Source: DASTGO01 sp035719045 (lineage in GTDB: Bacteria; Actinomycetota; Actinomycetes; Actinomycetales; Kineosporiaceae). From it: 8,248 nt of DNA. The notes beneath the pieces are model-generated. The model was not told the origin of the DNA. It searched no databases and saw nothing but the letters and a program-made list of their open reading frames with translations. This document shows, one piece after another, positions 1 to 4,609 of this stretch; position 1 is the first letter of the stretch; the number at the start of each line of letters is the position of its first letter. The position numbers and the translations under genes are program-made. The stretch covers positions 1 through 8,248 of the forward strand of contig DASTGO010000534.1 in the NCBI GenBank assembly GCA_035719045.1, in the 5' to 3' direction.

Positions 1-784
1 CGGGGGTGAAGAAGCGGCCTGGCCTGATCGTCATGTCCGAGGGGGTGATGAGGCCGCTGCGGTGGTGGATGCGCGAGCGGGTGGGCCAGTCGGTTGCGGG
101 GTCCTTGGTGACCACTGCGAGGCGGGCGAAGGCCTCGACCCTGGCGTCGACTCGGCGGTGTCGGAGGAGACGCAGGGAGTGAGTGGCTCCCCTCTCCGCG
201 GCGAGGGCCACCCCGATGGTGGCGAGCCAGCCGGCGGGCGCGCTCCATCCGATCACCGCGCATCCGAGGGAGGGCCCACCGAACAAGAGCGCGCGTCCGA
301 CGGCCGTGCGCGTTGTGGCGCGCGGGTCGGGGCGCGCCGGAACGAGGTAGGCGCCCCCCGCGTAGTGCGCGCCCGTGTGCGCGTCCTCGGGATCGTTCCT
401 TCCGGGGGCGCGCGTGCGTGCCGCGCTGTTGCGTGCCATGTTCTCCTCCGTGCTCTTGCGGTCGTGGCAGGCGATGCAGAGCGCCTGCCGGTTCGATAGG
501 TCGTTCCACTCGTGAAGGCGCGCGATGTCCAGGGGGACGATGTGGTCGTCGCGCAGCTCGTCGGCCTCGAAGGGGCCCTCCCCGCAGGCCCGGCAGATGA
601 AGCCGTCGCGTTCGAAGATTTCGAGGCGGCCGGGGTGGTTGCGGTTCGCGTCCTTCCAGGCTGTTAGGCATGCCTTATGCCATCGGCGGCCGGGGGTGCA
701 GGGTCCGTCTCCGAGTCGGCACATGCCGACGGGGAGGGTGGAGCCCGGCATGGTGGGGTGCCGGATTTCGTCGGTCGTAGCCAC
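1..784 (-). CDS. HNH nuclease domain fused to a membrane segment, 3' end outside the window
   Basis: An open frame of 261 codons runs from GTG at 784 to the left edge with no stop, so the C-terminus is missing. Residues about 50-115 form an HNH/beta-beta-alpha-metal nuclease domain: a zinc pair C64-x2-C67, the D80-H81 pair followed by IVPL, N99, and a second zinc pair C103-x2-C106-H107. All key positions are present, so the domain looks active. From about 163 to 197 there is a hydrophobic stretch with a central Trp/Pro-containing turn, giving one long or two short membrane helices. A conserved-looking soluble part follows (for example DWPTRSRI near 232-239) that I do not recognise; the N-terminal region of a coupling or translocase protein is only a guess. 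An in-frame TAA lies nine codons upstream of the GTG. No Shine-Dalgarno precedes the GTG, but a promoter-like hexamer ends 7 nt before it, which would fit a leaderless mRNA. A second start at 439 could release the membrane half alone. The HNH assignment is strong; the fusion and the C-terminal function are uncertain. Confidence 0.82.
   Translation of the reverse strand, partial: MATTDEIRHPTMPGSTLPVGMCRLGDGPCTPGRRWHKACLTAWKDANRNHPGRLEIFERDGFICRACGEGPFEADELRDDHIVPLDIARLHEWNDLSNRQALCIACHDRKSTEENMARNSAARTRAPGRNDPEDAHTGAHYAGGAYLVPARPDPRATTRTAVGRALLFGGPSLGCAVIGWSAPAGWLATIGVALAAERGATHSLRLLRHRRVDARVEAFARLAVVTKDPATDWPTRSRIHHRSGLITPSDMTIRPGRFFTP
437..449 (-). promoter_or_regulatory. Strong internal ribosome binding site and ATG within the HNH frame
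   Basis: On the minus strand GGAGGAG (443-449) stands directly before AAC and an ATG at 437-439, in frame with the HNH gene at codon 116. This is far better than the signal at the upstream GTG (784), which has no Shine-Dalgarno. It lies exactly where the HNH domain ends (after the last CxxCH and its basic/acidic helix) and before the membrane segment. Either the membrane protein is separately initiated here or it is a second product of the same frame. The matching sequence is directly visible; its use is inferred. Confidence 0.6.
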
Positions 785-791
785 GTTAGCC

Positions 792-826
792 AGAGTACGC
801 GAAATGCGTTACGCGTGACGCATTTC
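792..826 (-). promoter_or_regulatory. Probable operator and promoter of the HNH gene
   Basis: Positions 801-826 form a 26-bp near-perfect palindrome. The outer arms GAAATGCGT and ACGCATTTC are exact complements, the core ACGCGT is itself palindromic, and only one pair of positions is unmatched. It can also be read as two overlapping 9-bp palindromes, GCGTTACGC and GCGTGACGC, sharing GC, which suggests cooperative binding of two repressor dimers. On the minus strand a TACTCT hexamer (797 to 792) sits next to it, and the predicted start of transcription falls on or beside the GTG at 784. A bound protein would cover the spacer and the -35 region, so the natural reading is repression. The palindrome is certain. 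The promoter elements are weak matches, and which regulator binds is unknown. Confidence 0.6.
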
Positions 827-978
827 CTGGCGCACTTCTGGTCGTTCGCGTCGCCGCCGACCGGCGGGGCCCGCACCCCGGCCAGGGCCACCGGCAGGGC
901 CGAGTCGATCCCCGTGCTGTTCGGTGCGACACGCCGAGTGACCAGGAGTGATCACCTGGGTCGTTGGGGCGGGGGGTA

Positions 979-1022
979 CGCTTGCGCGCGACTCGCCAGC
1001 GAAGCCAGAGGCCGCGCAAGCG
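979..1022. repeat. Exact 10-bp inverted repeat with 24-nt spacer
   Basis: CGCTTGCGCG at 979-988 is the exact reverse complement of CGCGCAAGCG at 1013-1022. The spacer is 24 nt. The arms do not extend further, and no T-run follows on either strand, so this is not a typical terminator. It lies in the gene-free stretch between the secretion operon and the HNH gene. It could be a protein binding site, a structured RNA stem or part of a transfer origin; the sequence alone does not decide. Confidence 0.6.
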
Positions 1023-1187
1023 GGGTCCCCGGACCATGCGGGCCGGAGGACACGCGGGGTTACCGGCGAGGCGCTGCGGACGTGGATGGGTAGCGATCCG
1101 CCCGTCGGGCGCCTGCCGTGAGGTGTGGCCTGAGACGGTGAGTGGCAGCTGACAACGCTCCTCTTCCCGTCCTTGTCTTGACGCAGA

Positions 1188-1226
1188 GAAGGCCCCGTCC
1201 CGGATATCCCCCGGGGCGGGGCCTTC
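1188..1226 (-). terminator. Strong hairpin terminator after the secretion operon
   Basis: The arms GAAGGCCCCGTCCCGG (1188-1203) and CCGGGGCGGGGCCTTC (1211-1226) pair along 16 positions with a single wobble or mismatch and a 7-nt loop. The hairpin begins 17 nt downstream of the stop of the DUF2637-like gene. There is no long T-run on the minus strand, as is common for actinobacterial terminators. It should end the transcript of the six-gene unit. Confidence 0.82.
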
Positions 1227-1242
1227 GCCGTTCCTGTGACCG

Positions 1243-2604
1243 TCAGGCGGGGACACCGTCCAGGTCGGGTTCGTCGGTCAGTTCTTCGTCGGCCGCTTGG
1301 TCCTCGACGGCATCGCTCGGGCCGCCCTCCTCCACGTACCAGGCGTTGACCCACTTCCGGACTGTCGCCGCATGGGCGGTCAGACCGAGGGTCCTCTTGA
1401 TGTCGGCAGCTACCGGCTTCACGGTTGGGTTGGCGGCGAGCATGGCGTCGAACGCGGCGCGGGCGCGTTCCCGTTCACCCGGGACCGAGTCGGGGCGCGC
1501 ATCGGCCAGCGCGTCGGCGCGCTCCGGAATGGGACCCGTGATCGCGCGAGGGGCGTGAGCTTGCGCGTCTTCGAGAACGGGTGGCGCGCTGTCGTGGCGC
1601 GCGGGTGGCGAGGTGACGCTTGCCGTGATGGTGGGTGCTGGTGCGGAACGGCGCGCGTCGGCACGTCGGGCCCGCGTTCCGTCGGCGCGCGCATCAGTGC
1701 GCGTCCCGGCGCGCGTCTCGGGCGCGCGTTGGACGACGAGGGCGACCAGCGCGCACATGGTCTCGTCCGCGGTCATCTGCTGCCCCGGCTCGGTGAGTCC
1801 GATCACCGTGGTGACTTCAGCGGGGGCGATGACTCCACGCCACATGTAGCCGGCGGCCTTCCGGCGGATGCGCCACGCGTTCCACCGGGAGGTGCCTTCC
1901 GTGTAGACGATCTTGATGCGGAGACCTGTGATGGCAGCTCGGATCAATTCGACTTCGGCCAGGCTTGTCACGTACGAGGGGCATGCGGTCCGGTACATGC
2001 GGATCTTGGTGCGGAAGCTGGTCACCGGGGACATGAGCCACAGGAAGACGGGGATCCGGTCGTGAGGGGCGTCGTGGTCCGTGCGGTAGTCGGCAATGGC
2101 GTCGTGGGCCAGCAGTTCGACGAGGGCGGCCCACGCCACGGGTGCGACGACGTGAACACTGGCGGCCCGCCAGTCCCATTCCCGGCCCTGATCGGCGGTC
2201 AGGTTAAGCCAGATCGTTAACGCGATACCGGCATGGGCGGTCAGCCTGTAGGCGATGATCCGCCGGGCCCGATACACCCCCGCGATGAACCGGAGGGTGG
2301 CTCCCAGTACGACGGCGTCCACCAGGAAGGGGAACGTCCAGGCCAGGTCCGGGTCAATGTAGCGGGCGGCGTACCTGCGCAGGTTGTCGTAGGAGGTGAC
2401 GGCTCCGACGACTGCGACGACCATGAGGATGAGCAGGCCGAGGCCACCCACCGTGGCGGCGATGACCTGCTTCCGGTCGAACTTGAAGCGGGACTGGCGC
2501 TTCTCCCCGGACTCGGACGCCTTGGGATCGGAATCCTTGGATTCGAGCTCCCCGGGCTCGGGCACGGACCGTTCTGGACGGTTCCTTCGACGAAGCATCC
2601 CCAT
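1243..2604 (-). CDS. DUF2637-like four-span membrane protein with C-terminal helix-turn-helix
   Basis: The 453-residue protein starts with a charged, Ser/Glu/Pro-rich cytoplasmic leader (1-46). Four membrane helices follow at about 47-71, 87-111, 121-137 and 149-167, with the pattern PFLVDAVVLGATL in the second. This layout matches DUF2637 proteins of Streptomyces plasmids and integrative elements, which are often named with the Spd (plasmid spread) proteins. A basic soluble region (about 196-290) leads to an Ala/Arg/Asp-rich linker (about 293-380) of low complexity. Residues about 382-424 then form a helical HTH-like domain (AFDAMLAANPTVKP, then DIKRTLGLTAHAATVRKWVN). The ATG at 2604 is preceded by AGGGAG at 6-nt spacing; a second ATG two codons later is less well spaced. 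It is the last gene of the unit, 63 nt after the HTH gene and just before the terminator. A membrane-tethered DNA-binding role in transfer or spread is inferred; the family assignment rests on topology and remembered resemblance. Confidence 0.85.
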   Translation of the reverse strand: MGMLRRRNRPERSVPEPGELESKDSDPKASESGEKRQSRFKFDRKQVIAATVGGLGLLILMVVAVVGAVTSYDNLRRYAARYIDPDLAWTFPFLVDAVVLGATLRFIAGVYRARRIIAYRLTAHAGIALTIWLNLTADQGREWDWRAASVHVVAPVAWAALVELLAHDAIADYRTDHDAPHDRIPVFLWLMSPVTSFRTKIRMYRTACPSYVTSLAEVELIRAAITGLRIKIVYTEGTSRWNAWRIRRKAAGYMWRGVIAPAEVTTVIGLTEPGQQMTADETMCALVALVVQRAPETRAGTRTDARADGTRARRADARRSAPAPTITASVTSPPARHDSAPPVLEDAQAHAPRAITGPIPERADALADARPDSVPGERERARAAFDAMLAANPTVKPVAADIKRTLGLTAHAATVRKWVNAWYVEEGGPSDAVEDQAADEELTDEPDLDGVPA

Positions 2605-2628
2605 GGGGGTCTCCCTTGTTCGGTATGG

Positions 2629-2647
2629 CCCCGGTCGCTCCCCGGGG
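2629..2647 (-). other. Small hairpin in the gap before the DUF2637-like gene
   Basis: CCCCGG (2629-2634) and CCGGGG (2642-2647) can pair around a 7-nt loop in the 63-nt gap that separates the HTH gene from the DUF2637-like gene. This is the only real gap in an otherwise overlapping gene chain. It may lower transcription or act as a processing or stability site, separating the last gene's expression from the rest. The ribosome binding site of the downstream gene is outside the stem, so it is not hidden by it. Confidence 0.35.
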
Positions 2648-2667
2648 TGGTGCTCGTACCTGCTGGT

Positions 2668-3039
2668 CTACTCGGTACCGGATCGCTGCTGGCGGAGATG
2701 CGCGGACTGCTCCTGGACGGCGAGCCGGACGGTTCCTTCGCTGATCCCACCGATGCGGCGGGCGGTCTCCCTGTGACCGAGTTCAGCGACGGTGGCGAAC
2801 CGTGCCCGCAGTTCGGCGGTGCGCACTCCCCTCGCCTTCCGCAATGCCTCCTCCGCGCGTTCGACGTCGCGCTGGGCGGCGCGCAGCGCGGCAATGTCGA
2901 CATCGTGCCGTGCAACAGTCCCGGCGTCCCATTCGTAGTCGGCCACACTCGCAGGGTAGTCGGGGGCGGCCGTAGGGGTGGGCTGGTCGGGGCGGGACGG
3001 GGTGTCCACGGAGGCCTCCAAGGCGACGATTCCGGTCAC
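2668..3039 (-). CDS. Small coiled-coil/helix-turn-helix protein
   Basis: The start is the GTG at 3039, which overlaps the stop of the preceding hydrolase gene as GTGA; this gives 123 residues and makes the gene translationally coupled. Residues 1-40 are Pro/Thr/Asp-rich and likely disordered. Residues about 44-85 form a charged amphipathic helix (IAALRAAQRDVERAEEALRK) suited to dimerisation. Residues about 82-110 (TVAELGHRETARRIGGISEG then TVRLAVQ) read as a helix-turn-helix with a Gly-containing turn. I do not recognise a named family. The likely roles are DNA binding, either as regulator of the transfer genes or as an accessory to transfer, and it sits directly before another HTH-bearing gene. 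A much longer frame passes through here, but its upstream part is a shadow of the hydrolase gene. Confidence 0.75.
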   Translation of the reverse strand: MTGIVALEASVDTPSRPDQPTPTAAPDYPASVADYEWDAGTVARHDVDIAALRAAQRDVERAEEALRKARGVRTAELRARFATVAELGHRETARRIGGISEGTVRLAVQEQSAHLRQQRSGTE

Positions 3040-4088
3040 AGATTCACGCCGTGATCGGTCATGAACCTTGCGGGGTCGACCGCGGTTTCCCCGCGCTCGA
3101 CTTGGTAGTGCAGGTGGGGGCCGGTTGAGCCCCCGGTGGAGCCCACTGCGCCGATCGTCTGGCCGGTGGTGACTTGCTGGTTGGGGTTGACGTCGATCTT
3201 GGAGAGGTGGCCGTAGAGGGTGCGGGTGCCGTCCGGGTGTTCGATAGTGACGAGGAGCCCGAATCCGCTGGTCATGGACCCGGATACCCCGGCGAACACG
3301 ACGGTCCCCCTGGATGCAGCCCGCACAGGTGTTCCTGTCGGCGCGGCGAGGTCCTGCCCGGAGTGCATCCGGTACTGCCCGTAGATGGGGTGCCATCGGA
3401 CACCGAACGGGCTGGATTTGGTGTAGGTGCCGGCCGGAAGAGGGTTCGTCCAGGTCCCGGCCTGCCGGGTTGGAGTGGTGCAGGTGGTGACTGTGGATCC
3501 GACGACCTGGGAGACGACCGATCCGGCGAGCCCTTCCCACTTCGCGTAGGCCGTGGGGAACGCGGACCGCTGGACCGCCTGGGCCGCGTACGTCACGGCC
3601 ATGTCCTGCCATCCGTGCGCAGACAGCAGGCCGGGCGTGCCGGGGGCGGCGCCACCGTTGAGGAACATGCGGGTGGCGGCCGCCGGGTTCATGCGGTCGG
3701 CCAGCGGCCCCCACGGTGCCCGCTGCTGGAACAGGCCTCGGCTGTCCGGGCCGACCGCGTCGCCGTACCCGATGTTGCGGAGGGTGGATTCCTGCATGGA
3801 GGTGGCGACGGCGATGACAGCGGCGTGTCGAGCTGCCTGCTCGCCGAGCAGGGGGGTGACCACTTCCAGGGTGGTGGCGACGATGATGCGGGCGTTGCCT
3901 GACTGCTCCGTGGTCAGGGTTGCGACCTTCCCCTCCCCCTGCGTGGTGCAGGTGGACGAGGCGACCGCGAGGGTGCTGGTGTTCCCGCTGGAGGAGCCGA
4001 GGGCGGTGACAATGACGAGCCCGCCGAAGGCCCCCGCAGCGATCACGGGGAGACCTACGACGATGGCGGCCGCGCCGAGCTTGTTCAC
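3036..4088 (-). CDS. Membrane-anchored bifunctional cell-wall hydrolase: transglycosylase-like plus M23 peptidase
   Basis: The 350-residue protein has an N-terminal membrane anchor or uncleaved signal (about 5-30), so both domains face the cell wall. Residues about 65-185 resemble a lytic transglycosylase/VirB1-type fold: E100 in SMQES fits the catalytic Glu, followed by YGD and DSRGLFQQR (115-123) as the usual second motif. Residues about 222-342 are an M23 (LytM-type) zinc endopeptidase with the ligands H242 and D246 (HSGQD), H294 (YGHLS) and the HLH motif at 325-327, all intact. C47 and C203 could form a disulfide outside the cell. The GTG start at 4088 overlaps the upstream stop as GTGA, with GGAGGG a little upstream; the stop in turn overlaps the next gene. 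In type IV secretion modules of Gram-positive bacteria such enzymes open the peptidoglycan for the channel. The enzyme assignment is strong; the exact bonds cleaved are inferred. Confidence 0.92.
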   Translation of the reverse strand: MNKLGAAAIVVGLPVIAAGAFGGLVIVTALGSSSGNTSTLAVASSTCTTQGEGKVATLTTEQSGNARIIVATTLEVVTPLLGEQAARHAAVIAVATSMQESTLRNIGYGDAVGPDSRGLFQQRAPWGPLADRMNPAAATRMFLNGGAAPGTPGLLSAHGWQDMAVTYAAQAVQRSAFPTAYAKWEGLAGSVVSQVVGSTVTTCTTPTRQAGTWTNPLPAGTYTKSSPFGVRWHPIYGQYRMHSGQDLAAPTGTPVRAASRGTVVFAGVSGSMTSGFGLLVTIEHPDGTRTLYGHLSKIDVNPNQQVTTGQTIGAVGSTGGSTGPHLHYQVERGETAVDPARFMTDHGVNL

Positions 4089-4609
4089 GGAGCTGTGCCC
4101 TCCGCGAGGTCAGTGACGAGCCACTGCTGTCCATCGAAGGTGACGATGACGATGAGGTGGGACCCGTTGGTGAGGGTGACGTCGGCTGTTCCGCTGGTGG
4201 CGGTGATATTGGTGACGGTCGCGCTGCCCCAGCGGGCGTCAGGGATGGCCTCCCGGTTGGTGGCGTTCATTGCCGGGTCGAGGATGGGTGAGGCCCACAC
4301 GTGGATGGATGCCAGCCACCGGTCGGTGGGGGTGGTCCGCCCGGACAGCCAGGCGTCGATGAAACCTTTCGCGGTGTAGATGATGTTCGGCTTGTTGTCC
4401 GGCACGCGGGTGTCGGTGGGGGCTCCGCCGTCGTCGTCGAGGGGCGTGTGGGATGCGGTGGGCTCGGCGTTGCCCGGGACAGCGGTTTGCGGGGTTCCGG
4501 CAGGTGAGGTGAGTGCGGCGATTGCGGCCATGAGGATCACGGCCGCTACTGCGGCGAGCACGGCCATGAACCGGGCCCGGGACCACAGGAGCCACTGGAG
4601 GGGGTTCAT
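4085..4609 (-). CDS. Single-span membrane protein with a VirB8/TcpC-like extracytoplasmic domain
   Basis: The 174-residue protein has a short cytoplasmic N-terminus, one membrane helix (about 14-33) and a Pro/Thr/Asp-rich linker (about 35-73). A compact alpha/beta domain (about 74-174) follows, with an initial helix (AKGFIDAWLSG) and alternating strands ending in VTFDGQQWLVTDL. That order (helix first, then a curved sheet, after one membrane span) is the layout of the NTF2-like domains of VirB8, TcpC and related conjugation proteins, although no diagnostic motif exists, so this is assignment by architecture. The ATG at 4609 overlaps the stop of the TrbL-like gene as ATGA; no good Shine-Dalgarno is seen, which fits translational coupling. 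Its role would be to link the inner-membrane channel to the wall-facing parts. An unrelated lipoprotein-like or Mce-associated protein is an alternative. Confidence 0.8.
   Translation of the reverse strand: MNPLQWLLWSRARFMAVLAAVAAVILMAAIAALTSPAGTPQTAVPGNAEPTASHTPLDDDGGAPTDTRVPDNKPNIIYTAKGFIDAWLSGRTTPTDRWLASIHVWASPILDPAMNATNREAIPDARWGSATVTNITATSGTADVTLTNGSHLIVIVTFDGQQWLVTDLAEGTAP

Larger units (their letters stand above)
785..1187. other. Non-coding region rich in inverted repeats
   Basis: I see no convincing gene between the HNH start and the operon terminator; the frames that cross it have no recognisable domain and no good start signal. Besides the operator it holds three dyads: an interrupted repeat at 940-962 (GACCAGG and CCTGGGTC around an 8-nt spacer, one bulge, with GTGATCAC inside), the exact 10-bp repeat at 979-1022, and GGTCC/GGACC at 1024-1035 separated by CC. 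I see no tRNA-like cloverleaf or T-loop motif. A cis-acting transfer site, a small RNA or regulator sites are all possible. Confidence 0.5.

Noticed and set aside
677..1093. Plus-strand frame of 138 codons, antisense to the HNH start
   Set aside because: It has no recognisable domain and only a weak start signal, and its first part is antisense to a well-supported HNH coding region.
940..1140. A tRNA or integration site in the gene-free stretch
   Set aside because: There is no T-loop GTTCRA-type motif, acceptor stem or anticodon arm, and no direct repeat that would mark an attachment site.
786..1256. Minus-strand frame across the intergenic stretch (156 codons)
   Set aside because: It runs through the terminator hairpin and the palindromes, overlaps the DUF2637-like stop, lacks a ribosome binding site and has a shadow-like composition.
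1480..1760. GCGCGC-rich stretch as a repeat array or CRISPR
   Set aside because: There is no regular spacing or conserved unit; it encodes the Ala/Arg/Asp-rich linker of the DUF2637-like protein.
1297..2220. Plus-strand frame of 307 codons
   Set aside because: It is antisense to the DUF2637-like gene, whose membrane helices, start signal and HTH are clear; the translation is Gly/Arg-rich without structure.
3040..4134. A 488-residue version of the small HTH protein starting at 4134
   Set aside because: Everything upstream of 3039 is an Arg/His/Pro-rich shadow of the hydrolase gene, which has complete catalytic motifs. The real gene starts at the GTGA overlap.
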